Below, piece after piece: positions 41,312 to 48,988 of a stretch of 64,000 bases of DNA. Numbering within the stretch: position 1 is the stretch's first letter; the number at the start of each line of letters is the position of its first letter. The stretch comes from UBA1429 sp964482225 (lineage in GTDB: Bacteria; Chloroflexota; Anaerolineae; UBA1429). The stretch lies in NCBI GenBank assembly GCA_964482225.1, contig CAYZWT010000014.1, forward strand, positions 1-64,000. Reading direction: 5' to 3'. A program made the position numbers and the translations under genes. The notes under the pieces were generated by a model, which saw only the letters and a program-made list of their open reading frames with translations, made no database searches and had not been told where the DNA came from.

Positions 41312-41348
41312 ACATAAAAACGTTTGCACGTTCTCATGTTTCGACGCA
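41312..41348. repeat. Phased octamer repeat, second array
   Basis: ACATAAAA, ACGTTTGC, ACGTTCTC, ATGTTTCG, ACGCA follow each other with exactly 8-bp period (41312, 41320, 41328, 41336, 41344). Same unit as at 40200-40231, more diverged, lying between the DUF4432 start and the E2 stop. Confidence 0.65.
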
Positions 41349-42704
41349 TTAGGCCAACAGCAGATAGGGCGACTCGATATAGCGCATGATGCCCTGCAAG
41401 AAACGGGCGGCGGGCGCGCCATCCACGAGGCGGTGATCCGCCGTCAGGCTGAGCCACATGGTCTGGCGCACGGCCACCTGGCCATCCACCACGGCGGGCA
41501 CGGCCCGGATGCGCCCCACCCCCAGGATGGCGCACTCGGGCAGGTTGATGATAGGCGTGAACATATCCACCCCAAACATGCCCAGGTTGGTGATGGTAAA
41601 GGTGCCGCCCGTCAGGTCGTCAGGCAGGGCCTTGCCCTGGCGCGCCCGCTCCACCAGATCGCGAAAGGCCAGGGCGAACCCCTTGACCGAGAGCCGGTCG
41701 GCGTTGCGCACCACGGGCACCAGCAGGCCGCGCTCGCTATCCACGGCCAGTCCCACGTTGACGCTGGGCATCTGGCGGATGCCCTGTGGGGTGAGCTGCA
41801 CGTTCATATAGGGGTACTCGGCCAGGCAGCGCGCCACAATGACGCCCAAGAGGTCATTATAGCCCACGTTGAACCCCAGCTCCTTGGCCAGGGCGTCGCG
41901 CAATTGCTCGCGCAGCGCCACAAATGCGGTGGCATCCACCTCAGATTGGAGGGTGATGGCCGCCGTGGTCTGCGAGGAGGCCGCCATACGCTCGGCGATG
42001 ATGGCCCGCAGGCCGCGCATGGGCCGCACCTCGTCCACAGCTCGCGCTGCGGCCTCGATCGGCGCTGCCGCAGCGGTGGGAGCAGGCGTTGACACGGCTG
42101 TTTGCACGTCGGCGGCGCGGATGCGCGCCCCGGCGGCGGGCGTCTCATCCAGAGGCAGGCCCACGCGGGCCGCCATGCGAGCGGCCAGGGGCGTGGCGGC
42201 TGGTTGGGCCGCCAGGTGGGCCAGCACATCCTGCTCGATGATGCGCCCGCCGGGGCCGGTGCCCGCGAGGCGGCGCAGGTCCACCCCCGCCTCGGCGGCG
42301 CGCTTGCGCGCACGCGGCGAGGCCACCACCCGGCCCTCGGCCAGGGGCTCGGCCTCCGGGGCGGTCAGCGCTGGCTCCGCTGCGGCTTGTGCGGCCGGGG
42401 CTGTGGCGGGCTCTGCCGCTCCGGTGCCGCCCGTCAACTCGGCCAGCAGCGGGGCAATGTCCTCTTCGGGCTCGCCGATGATGGCCACAGGCGTGAGTAC
42501 GGGTATGGCGATGTCGGCCTCCACCAGGATTTTGCGTAGCACGCCCTTTTGCCGCGCCTCCACCTCCAGCACGGCCTTGTCCGATTCGACCTGAAAGAGG
42601 ATCTCGCCCCGCTCGACGGGGGCGCCCTCCTGCACCAGCCACTCGACGATGGTGCCTTGGTTCATGGTTTCGCCCAACTGGGGCAGGATCACGGTGGTTG
42701 CCAT
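41349..42704 (-). CDS. 2-oxoacid dehydrogenase E2 (dihydrolipoyl acyltransferase)
   Basis: 451 residues. E2 core that carries acyl groups on lipoate between E1 and E3 in pyruvate, branched-chain or acetoin dehydrogenase complexes. Lipoyl domain 1-78 with the lipoylated Lys43 in VESDKAVLEVEA; an Ala/Pro/Glu-rich linker; the peripheral subunit-binding domain with ASPRARKRAAEAGVDLRRLAGTGPGGRIIEQDVLAHLA; a second linker; then the catalytic domain ending in SLTADHRLVDGAPAARFLQ (His424, Asp428). ATG 42704 sits behind a purine-rich GAGAGACAAG; the upstream frame to 42980 has no ribosome site. Alone, with no E1 gene next to it; the E3 gene is at 33.9 kb. Confidence 0.92.
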   Translation of the reverse strand: MATTVILPQLGETMNQGTIVEWLVQEGAPVERGEILFQVESDKAVLEVEARQKGVLRKILVEADIAIPVLTPVAIIGEPEEDIAPLLAELTGGTGAAEPATAPAAQAAAEPALTAPEAEPLAEGRVVASPRARKRAAEAGVDLRRLAGTGPGGRIIEQDVLAHLAAQPAATPLAARMAARVGLPLDETPAAGARIRAADVQTAVSTPAPTAAAAPIEAAARAVDEVRPMRGLRAIIAERMAASSQTTAAITLQSEVDATAFVALREQLRDALAKELGFNVGYNDLLGVIVARCLAEYPYMNVQLTPQGIRQMPSVNVGLAVDSERGLLVPVVRNADRLSVKGFALAFRDLVERARQGKALPDDLTGGTFTITNLGMFGVDMFTPIINLPECAILGVGRIRAVPAVVDGQVAVRQTMWLSLTADHRLVDGAPAARFLQGIMRYIESPYLLLA

Positions 42705-42989
42705 GGGTCTTGTCTCTCTCTCGTATGGGGTGGGCGCTATCGCCTGGGCAACAGCTCGTTGCTCTGGATTCGTTGTCCCTATGCTACTTGGGAACGGGCG
42801 AGATGTCCAGAACGAGGGGATGAGCTCCAGGCTCTTGCAGGTCCCGATTGCGTCATCTACCCTTTCATCCGGAATGTGCCTCGCTCTCCGAGGGGCGAAC
42901 GGCGCATGGCTGCGCGAGAGTTTGCTCACCATCGGCGCGGCCCCGGGCGGCGGATGGTCGTCCCGGTCCTCGCTGTGCATCGAGAGTCG

Positions 42990-43895
42990 CTATGGCGAGC
43001 GAGCCGGCCCGATCACCTGTGCCAGCAGCCCACCGGCGGCCTGCAGCCGCGCATCCGCCTCCGGCGCGGTGAGGCCCAACAACGCCATGACGATGGCCGG
43101 CTTGACGCGCCAGTCCGTCTCGGCCAGCAGGCGGGCGGCCTCTGTTGCCTCCACGCCCGTCACCTCGCTGACGATGCGCACCGCCCGCTGCACCAGCTTG
43201 TGATTGGTGACGCGCACATCCACCATCAGGTTGCCGTACACTTTGCCAAGCCGGATCATGGTCGCGGTGCTGAGCAGGTTGAGGGCCATCTTTTGGGCCG
43301 TGCCCGCCTTGAGCCGGGTGGAGCCGGTGATGGCTTCCGGCCCCACCACTAAGGGAATGGCGATCTCGGCGGCCTCCAGCAGCGGCGAGGGCCGGTTGCA
43401 GGCGATGGCGGCGGTGCGCGCCTCGGCGTCGCGGGCAGCCTCTAGCGCGGCCAATACATAGGGCGTGCGCCCGCTGGCCGCCAGCCCCACGACAAAGTCG
43501 CGTCCCGTCGGCCCCAGCGCTTCCAAGTCGCGTCGCCCCGCCTCGGCATCATCCTCGGCCCCCTCCACGGAGCGGACCAGCGCCTCGGCGCCGCCTGCGA
43601 TGAGGCCCACCACCTGCCAGGGCTCGACGCCAAAGGTGGGCACGCACTCGACCGCATCCAGCACCCCCAGGCGGCCGCTGGTGCCCGCCCCCACATAGAT
43701 CAAACGCCCCTGGGCGCGCAGCGCAGCCAGGGCGGCCTCCACCGCCAGCGCCAGTTGCGGCAGCGCGCCGCGCACGATCTCCGCCACGGTGGCATCCTCG
43801 GCCTGCAACAGTTGCAGCACGCCCAGCGTATCACACCGGTCAATGGCGGCGGTGCGAGGGTTGCGGGCCTCGGTGGATGGAGAGGGTAGGATCAT
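42990..43895 (-). CDS. murQ: N-acetylmuramic acid 6-phosphate etherase
   Basis: 301 residues. Cleaves the lactyl ether of MurNAc-6-phosphate to give GlcNAc-6-phosphate during cell-wall recycling or use. SIS domain with LIYVGAGTSGRLGVLDAVECVPTFG, the catalytic Glu in that stretch, EDDAEAG, and VVGLAASGRTPYVLAALE; TGSTRLKAGTAQKMALNLLSTATMIRLGKVYGNLMVDV is the MurQ signature. ATG has GGGAGC upstream. It follows the kinase gene by 18 nt; that kinase could phosphorylate MurNAc or GlcNAc, and the divergent nagA would take the product on. Confidence 0.95.
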   Translation of the reverse strand: MILPSPSTEARNPRTAAIDRCDTLGVLQLLQAEDATVAEIVRGALPQLALAVEAALAALRAQGRLIYVGAGTSGRLGVLDAVECVPTFGVEPWQVVGLIAGGAEALVRSVEGAEDDAEAGRRDLEALGPTGRDFVVGLAASGRTPYVLAALEAARDAEARTAAIACNRPSPLLEAAEIAIPLVVGPEAITGSTRLKAGTAQKMALNLLSTATMIRLGKVYGNLMVDVRVTNHKLVQRAVRIVSEVTGVEATEAARLLAETDWRVKPAIVMALLGLTAPEADARLQAAGGLLAQVIGPARSP

Positions 43896-43913
43896 GTTGC
43901 AGCTCCCTTGTCG

Positions 43914-44837
43914 TCAGCTCGACTCGCGGGCCAGCAGCACGGCGCCGATCACCGGCGGGTATAGGGGCTGCGGCGTGCGATCCAGGGCCAGCAGTTGGCA
44001 GAGGGCGTCGCTCAGCGGATTGGGCGCGCGCAACAGCCCGCCTGCAAACGCGATCTGTGGAGCCGACATCGCCAGGCGGCGCATCACCGCCTGGGCGGCC
44101 TGGGCCAGTTCCCCGGCGCCCGCCGAGATGATGGCGGCGGCGCAGGCATCCCCCTGGCGAGCGGCATCCAGGACCCGTGGGGCCAGGCTCGCCACCTGAG
44201 CGGTGCGCGATGCGGTCGCGCGATAGAGCCAGGGGATCAGATCGCGGGCCGCATCCAGCCCCAACGCGGGCAAGAGCCCGGCGCTGAGCATCGTCTCCGG
44301 GCCGCGCCCATCCTCGGCCCGCAACACGGCGCGCAGCCCCTCCAACCCCAGCCAATAGCCGCTGCCCTCGTCGCCCAGGAGATAGCCCCAGCCGCCCGCC
44401 AGGGCGCTCTCGCCCAGGTCGTTGACGCCGTAGGCCAGCGCGCCCGTGCCCGCCAGCACCAGCAGTCCGCGCTGGCGGCCCAAAGCGCCCACCAGGGCGA
44501 TCTCGTAATCGGCGCTGGGCGCCACGCGGGCCTCCGGCAACACCACGCCCACTACCTCTCGCAGCCAGTCTCCCGAGTGGCTGGCCGCCGCACCCGCCAG
44601 GCCGATCCCCACCGCTGCGACGGCCCGGGGCGGCAGATCGCCCAGGGCGGCGCGCATGGCGGCCTGCACGATGGCGGCGGCGCGCTCGCGCCCCACCGCC
44701 GAGGGGTTGGCCGGGGGGCCCTCGGCCTGGCCATAGAGCGTGAGCTCGGCGTCGGCTATGGCTACACGCAGGCCGCTGCCGCCGCCGTCAATGCCCATGT
44801 AGAGAGAGGGCATGGCCGCGGGGTTGCGCATTGACAT
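43914..44837 (-). CDS. BadF/BadG/BcrA-type N-acetylhexosamine kinase
   Basis: 307 residues, ASKHA fold. The group includes eukaryotic-type GlcNAc kinase and bacterial MurNAc/GlcNAc or glucosamine kinases. MGIDGGGSGLRVAIAD is phosphate loop 1; VGIGLAGAAASHSGDWLRE the substrate helix; LVLAGTGALAYGVN phosphate loop 2; GGWGYLLGDEGSGYWLGLEGLRAVLR is very typical of the GlcNAc kinase group; IAFAGGLLRAPNPL the adenosine motif. ATG at 44837 is preceded by AGGAGG. Co-transcribed with murQ; phosphorylating MurNAc/GlcNAc fits the context. Confidence 0.87.
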   Translation of the reverse strand: MSMRNPAAMPSLYMGIDGGGSGLRVAIADAELTLYGQAEGPPANPSAVGRERAAAIVQAAMRAALGDLPPRAVAAVGIGLAGAAASHSGDWLREVVGVVLPEARVAPSADYEIALVGALGRQRGLLVLAGTGALAYGVNDLGESALAGGWGYLLGDEGSGYWLGLEGLRAVLRAEDGRGPETMLSAGLLPALGLDAARDLIPWLYRATASRTAQVASLAPRVLDAARQGDACAAAIISAGAGELAQAAQAVMRRLAMSAPQIAFAGGLLRAPNPLSDALCQLLALDRTPQPLYPPVIGAVLLARESS

Positions 44838-44888
44838 GGCTGCTGGTGGACCTCCTGAACGGGACACACAGATCGCCTGGCACAGGGG

Positions 44889-44917
44889 AGGATAACGCCT
44901 GGCGGCAGGGCGGTCAA
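44889..44917 (-). promoter_or_regulatory. Promoter of the kinase-murQ operon
   Basis: Minus strand: -35 TTGACC (44912-44917), 17-bp spacer, -10 TATCCT (44889-44894). Confidence 0.6.
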
Positions 44918-44950
44918 GGGCGGCGCGATCCTGGCGAGCGGCATCGCCCC

Positions 44951-44979
44951 TTGTCGCCACCTGTTGCCCCGGCTATACT
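44951..44979 (+). promoter_or_regulatory. Promoter of the rhaB-nagA operon
   Basis: -35 TTGTCG (44951-44956), 17-bp spacer, -10 TATACT (44974-44979); predicted start about 44986, leader about 26 nt. It is back-to-back with the kinase-murQ promoter, 33 bp apart, so one regulator could control both. Confidence 0.65.
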
Positions 44980-45011
44980 GAGCCCGGCCTAATGGGAGAA
45001 AGGGGGAGAGG

Positions 45012-46505
45012 ATGTCTATCACCAGCAACTATATGGCATTCGATCTGGGCGCAGAGAGCGGGCGCGCCGTGGTGGGCTGTTTCGATGGCGAGCGGCTCTC
45101 GCTGGCGCCGCTGCACCGCTTTGCCAATGGCCCTGTGCGCGTGTTCGACGGCCTCTATTGGGACGTGCTCTACCTCTGGCGTGAGATGCAGACCGGCCTG
45201 CAGAGCTATCGCCGCGCCTATGGCGCCGCCCTGGATGGCATCGGCGTAGATACCTGGGGCGTGGATTTCGCCCTGCTGGGCCCCCAGGGCGATCTGCTGG
45301 CCAACCCGCGCCACTATCGCGACCCGCGCAACGAGGCCATGCTGCGGCTGGCCCTGGAGCGGGTGCCCCGCGCCGAGATTTTTGCCCAGACGGGCATCCA
45401 GTTCATGCAGCTCAACTCGCTCTACCAGCTTCTCGCCATGCAGCAGCATGGCGACGCTGCCCTGACCCAGGCCCACACCCTGCTGATGATGCCCGACTTG
45501 TTCCATTACTGGCTGACGGGCGTTCAGGCCAGCGAGTTCTCTGTGGCCACCACCACCCAGTTCTACGATCCCACCCGCCGCGATTGGGCCCGCGATCTGC
45601 TGCGCGCCCTGGATCTGCCCACCCACATCCTGCCCGAGATCGCGCCGCCTGGCGCCGTCCTTGGTCCCCTGGATGGCCGTCTGGCCGAGGAGGCCGGGCT
45701 GGGCGATGTCTCGGTGATCCTGCCCGCCAGCCACGATACCGGCTCGGCAGTGGCGGCGGTGCCCGCCAGCGTGCAGGACTTTGTCTACCTCAGCTCCGGC
45801 ACCTGGTCGCTGATCGGGGTCGAGATACCCAAGCCGATTCTGACCGCCGACGCCCTGGCGAACAACTTTACCAACGAGGGCGGTGTGTTCGGCACGTTCC
45901 GGCTGCTCAAGAACATCATGGGGCTCTGGCTGGTGCAAGAGTGTCGCCGCACCTGGGCCCAGGAGGGCGATGAGCTGTCTTATGATGATCTGACGGCTCT
46001 GGCCGACCAGGCGCCCGCCTTTGGGCCCCTGGTGGAGCCGGACGCCGCCGAGTTCCTGCCCCCGGGCGGCATGCCCGAGCGCATCCGCGCCTACTGCCGA
46101 CGCACCGGCCAGCGCGTGCCTGCGTCTCAGGGGGAGATCGTGCGTTGCGCCCTGGAGAGCCTGGCATGCAAATACCGCTGGGCCGTGGAAAAGCTAGAAG
46201 AGATGCTGGGGCGTCGCCTGCAAGTGATCCACATCGTCGGCGGCGGGAGCCAGAACACGCTCTTGTGCCAGTTTGCCGCCGACGCTACCCGGCGCCCGGT
46301 GATCGCCGGGCCCGTCGAGGCCACGGCCATCGGCAACGTCATGCTGCAAGCCATCGCCCGGGGTCGCATCGGCAGCCTGGCCCAGGGTCGCGAGATCGTG
46401 GCGCGCTCCTTCGAGAGCCTCACCTACGAGCCCGGCGCGGTCGGCGGCTGGGATGAGGCCTATGGCCGGTTCCTGGCGCTCCAGCAGGAGACCGAGGTTC
46501 TCTGA
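45012..46505 (+). CDS. rhaB: Rhamnulokinase (FGGY family)
   Basis: 497 residues. Phosphorylates L-rhamnulose at O1, in the L-rhamnose pathway. The opening MAFDLGAESGRAVVGCFDGERL has the phosphate loop and rhamnulokinase-type GAESGR; GIGVDTWGVDFALL, then FHYWLTGVQASEFSVATTTQFYDPTRRDWA are specific to the RhaB subgroup; LSSGTWSLIGVE is the FGGY adenosine/phosphate region and VIHIVGGGSQNTLLCQFAADAT a conserved late motif. ATG has GGGGGAGAGG. nagA follows by 18 nt. Pairing of rhamnose and amino-sugar genes would fit breakdown of surface or wall polysaccharide; no rhamnose isomerase or aldolase is here. Confidence 0.9.
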   Translation: MSITSNYMAFDLGAESGRAVVGCFDGERLSLAPLHRFANGPVRVFDGLYWDVLYLWREMQTGLQSYRRAYGAALDGIGVDTWGVDFALLGPQGDLLANPRHYRDPRNEAMLRLALERVPRAEIFAQTGIQFMQLNSLYQLLAMQQHGDAALTQAHTLLMMPDLFHYWLTGVQASEFSVATTTQFYDPTRRDWARDLLRALDLPTHILPEIAPPGAVLGPLDGRLAEEAGLGDVSVILPASHDTGSAVAAVPASVQDFVYLSSGTWSLIGVEIPKPILTADALANNFTNEGGVFGTFRLLKNIMGLWLVQECRRTWAQEGDELSYDDLTALADQAPAFGPLVEPDAAEFLPPGGMPERIRAYCRRTGQRVPASQGEIVRCALESLACKYRWAVEKLEEMLGRRLQVIHIVGGGSQNTLLCQFAADATRRPVIAGPVEATAIGNVMLQAIARGRIGSLAQGREIVARSFESLTYEPGAVGGWDEAYGRFLALQQETEVL

Positions 46506-46523
46506 TCACGAGGAGACGCAACG

Positions 46524-47684
46524 ATGAGCACAGCAACCCTCTTCCACAGCGCCCGCATCTATGCCCTGGATGGCGTCATCCCCGATGGCTGGCTGTTGGC
46601 CGACGACGGCCTGATCGCGGCCCTGGGCGCGGGCGCGCCGCCCGCCGGGGTTGCCCCTGGCGCAACGTGGAACGACCTGCAGGGCGCGCTGCTGGTCCCC
46701 GGGCTGGTTGACCTGCACGCCCACGGGGCTTTGGGCTGCGACACGATGGACGCCGACCCGGAGGCCCTGCGCACCATGGCCCGTTTCTATGCGCAGCACG
46801 GGGTCACCGGTTTTTTGGCCGCCACCATGAGCGCGCCAGCGCCCGAGATCCAGGCTGCACTGGGCGCCATCGGCGCAACGATGAGGGCCGGAACCGATGG
46901 GGCCACTCTGTTGGGCGCCCACGTCGAGGGGCCCTATCTGGACGCCGCACGGCGGGGCGCCCAGGATGCCCGCTGGCTGCGCGCCGCCTGCGCTGACGAG
47001 TACGGCGCTTTTCTTGACAGCGGCGTGGTGCGCCTGCTCACCCTGGCCCCCGAGGCCCCTGGGAGCCGCGACCTGATCCGCTACGCACGGCGGCGGGGGG
47101 CCGTGGTCTCCATCGGGCACACCGGCGCCGATTACGACACGATGCGCGAGGCCGTGGGGCTGGGCGTCAGCCAGGTCACGCATCTGTTCAACGGCATGGC
47201 GCCGCTGCACCATCGAGAGCCGGGCGCCGTGGGGGCGGCCCTGCTGCTGGAGGCCCTCACCTGCGAGTTGATCGCCGACCTGGTGCATGTGCATCCGGCC
47301 GTGCTGGCCCTGGCCTATCGCTGCAAGGGGCCCGAGGGCATTGCGCTGGTGACCGACGCTATGGCGGGCGCGGGCATGCCCGATGGCGACTATACCCTGG
47401 GGGGCGCACAGGTGGCCGTGCGCCAAGGGATCGCGCGGGATGTCAGTGGCGCGCTGGCCGGCAGCACCCTGACCCTGGAGCGCGCCGTGGCGAACATGGC
47501 CCAGGCCACCGGCGCGCCGATGGAGGGCGTGCTGCCCATGGCCAGCCGCACGCCGGCCCGTTGCCTGGGCCTGGCCGCCAAGGGCGATATCGCCATAGGC
47601 CGCGATGCCGACCTGGCCATGCTGGACACGGCGTTGCAGGTGCAGTTGACGATGGTCAGGGGCAAGATCGTTTACCGAGGATAG
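46524..47684 (+). CDS. nagA: N-acetylglucosamine-6-phosphate deacetylase
   Basis: 386 residues, amidohydrolase superfamily. Removes acetate from GlcNAc-6-phosphate, giving glucosamine-6-phosphate. Metal and substrate motifs in order: LVPGLVDLHAHGALGCDTMD, GAHVEGPYLD (metal Glu), SIGHTGADYDT (His), THLFNGMAPLHHREPG (His, substrate), ALVTDAMAGAG (catalytic Asp) and the LASSTL-like LAGSTLTLERAV. ATG follows GGAGACG. With murQ and the kinase across the divergent promoter, the cluster would turn MurNAc and GlcNAc into GlcN-6-phosphate. Confidence 0.95.
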   Translation: MSTATLFHSARIYALDGVIPDGWLLADDGLIAALGAGAPPAGVAPGATWNDLQGALLVPGLVDLHAHGALGCDTMDADPEALRTMARFYAQHGVTGFLAATMSAPAPEIQAALGAIGATMRAGTDGATLLGAHVEGPYLDAARRGAQDARWLRAACADEYGAFLDSGVVRLLTLAPEAPGSRDLIRYARRRGAVVSIGHTGADYDTMREAVGLGVSQVTHLFNGMAPLHHREPGAVGAALLLEALTCELIADLVHVHPAVLALAYRCKGPEGIALVTDAMAGAGMPDGDYTLGGAQVAVRQGIARDVSGALAGSTLTLERAVANMAQATGAPMEGVLPMASRTPARCLGLAAKGDIAIGRDADLAMLDTALQVQLTMVRGKIVYRG

Positions 47685-47697
47685 GGGCAGAGAACAA

Positions 47698-47733
47698 GCG
47701 CCCGTAGAGGGGTATACCCTCTATGGGCGCTCG
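47698..47733. terminator. Hairpin between nagA and lgt
   Basis: AGCGCCC-GTAGAGGG pairs with CCCTCTAT-GGGCGCT around GTATA. No T-run; placed between convergent genes, likely bidirectional. Confidence 0.55.
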
Positions 47734-47749
47734 GCATACGCAGGCAAGA

Positions 47750-48589
47750 TCAGTCCCCCGCTGCCTCGGGCGCCGGGGGAACCCAGGGCTCGCCGGGCGT
47801 GTACAACATTGAGGGGCGCTGGTGCTTGTGGCGGATCAGGAGCAGCGCGCCGAAAAAGACGACAAAGACCACCGATACGATCTGGGCCGCCGGGATATTG
47901 CCGATCTTCCAGGCGTCAGGCCGGAAATAGCCCTCGAGGAAAAAGCGGATCACGGGGTAGATCAGGCCATAGACGAAAAAGATATCGCCCCACAGGCGGT
48001 CGCGCTTCCAATTGCGCGCCAGGTAGAGCAGGATGGCAAAGCCGATCAGGCAGAGGGCCGACTCGTAGAAAAAGGTGGGGTGAAAGCGCTCAAAGCCCTC
48101 CAGGCCGGGCAGCCGGTTCCCCGGGGCGATATAGATGCCCCAGGGCAGATCGGTGGGCGGGCCATACAGCTCCTGGTTGAAAAAGTTGCCCCAGCGGCCG
48201 ATGGCCTGGGCCAGGATCAGCCCGGGCGCGCAATAGTCGGCCCATTCGAGAAAGCGCAGCTTGTGGTACTTGGCAAAGGCCCAGACCCCCAGCAGCCCTC
48301 CCAGCACGGCGCCATAGATGCCAAACCCGCTCATCTGCAGGCCAAACATGCGGCCGGGGTTCGCGATATAATAGTCCCAGCTCGAGATGATGTGATAGAT
48401 GCGGGCGCCCAGGATGCCGGTGAGCAGCACCACGATCAGCAGATTCCAGGCGATCTCGGGGTCATGGCCGTTGCGCGAGGAGAGCTTGCTGGCGATGTAG
48501 GCGGCCAGCATGGCGCCCGAGATGATCAACAGGCCGTACCAGTAGATGGTGATGGGGCCGAGCCGCAAGAATACGGGGTTAGGCTGCAT
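47750..48589 (-). CDS. lgt: Prolipoprotein diacylglyceryl transferase
   Basis: 279 residues. Membrane enzyme that moves a diacylglyceryl group from phosphatidylglycerol onto the lipobox cysteine of prelipoproteins. About seven hydrophobic segments. The Lgt signature is present as GRWGNFFNQELYGPPT, preceded by FGIYGAVLGGLLGVWAF; HPTFFYES and RFFLEGYFR are other conserved blocks. ATG at 48589 has GGGAGGT; a GTG-type extension to 48607 is unlikely. It serves the lipoproteins encoded here (binding protein, HEAT protein). Confidence 0.95.
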   Translation of the reverse strand: MQPNPVFLRLGPITIYWYGLLIISGAMLAAYIASKLSSRNGHDPEIAWNLLIVVLLTGILGARIYHIISSWDYYIANPGRMFGLQMSGFGIYGAVLGGLLGVWAFAKYHKLRFLEWADYCAPGLILAQAIGRWGNFFNQELYGPPTDLPWGIYIAPGNRLPGLEGFERFHPTFFYESALCLIGFAILLYLARNWKRDRLWGDIFFVYGLIYPVIRFFLEGYFRPDAWKIGNIPAAQIVSVVFVVFFGALLLIRHKHQRPSMLYTPGEPWVPPAPEAAGD

Positions 48590-48645
48590 AGGTACCTCCC
48601 TGGGCACCCCGGCCCGTGGCCAGAGCGCATGTCAGAACTGGCTCC

Positions 48646-48673
48646 ATTATAGTCCAATAGGCGACATTTCCAA
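48646..48673 (-). promoter_or_regulatory. Promoter of lgt
   Basis: Minus strand: -35 TTGGAA (48668-48673), 16-bp spacer, -10 TATAAT (48646-48651); leader about 50 nt. Confidence 0.65.
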
Positions 48674-48780
48674 GAGGGCCAGCATCCCCAATCCCAGAGC
48701 CAACGCTTCTGGAAGGAGACACCCTATGTTGGTTATCAGACCATGTGGTGCACGGCATGACACCCTGCCACGCACCGTAT

Positions 48781-48801
48781 GGAGCGCAGGCTTTAGCCTG
48801 C
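48781..48801 (+). repeat. REP-like element GGAGC-GCAGGCTTTAGCCTGC
   Basis: A 7-bp-arm hairpin GCAGGCT-TT-AGCCTGC with the tail GGAGC. An inverted partner with the same tail lies at 48885-48905. Confidence 0.7.
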
Positions 48802-48884
48802 ATCAGGTTAGAATGTCGTGTATCACTTTTTCTATCAGTCCCTTTCGAGTGCATTGCCCGATGATCCGGCGCTAACGCGCTGGT

Positions 48885-48905
48885 GCGGGATGAATCCCGC
48901 GCTCC
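48885..48905 (-). repeat. REP-like element GCGGGATGAATCCCGC-GCTCC
   Basis: Hairpin GCGGGAT-GA-ATCCCGC with tail GCTCC, the reverse of GGAGC. Together with 48781-48801 it makes a pair with tails facing outward, the layout of REP doublets. Confidence 0.7.
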
Positions 48906-48988
48906 ATGCGATACGTGGCATCGTCACGTGGCGCAAGCTCCCATGCCTGTTTTGGAACCGAAATGCGATTACGCTGCAAACTCCGCTC

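Larger units (their letters stand above)
48590..48988. other. Intergenic region with lgt promoter and REP-like pair
   Basis: It carries the lgt promoter (48646-48673) and two palindromes in inverted orientation (48781-48801 and 48885-48905). No protein gene is supported. Confidence 0.6.
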
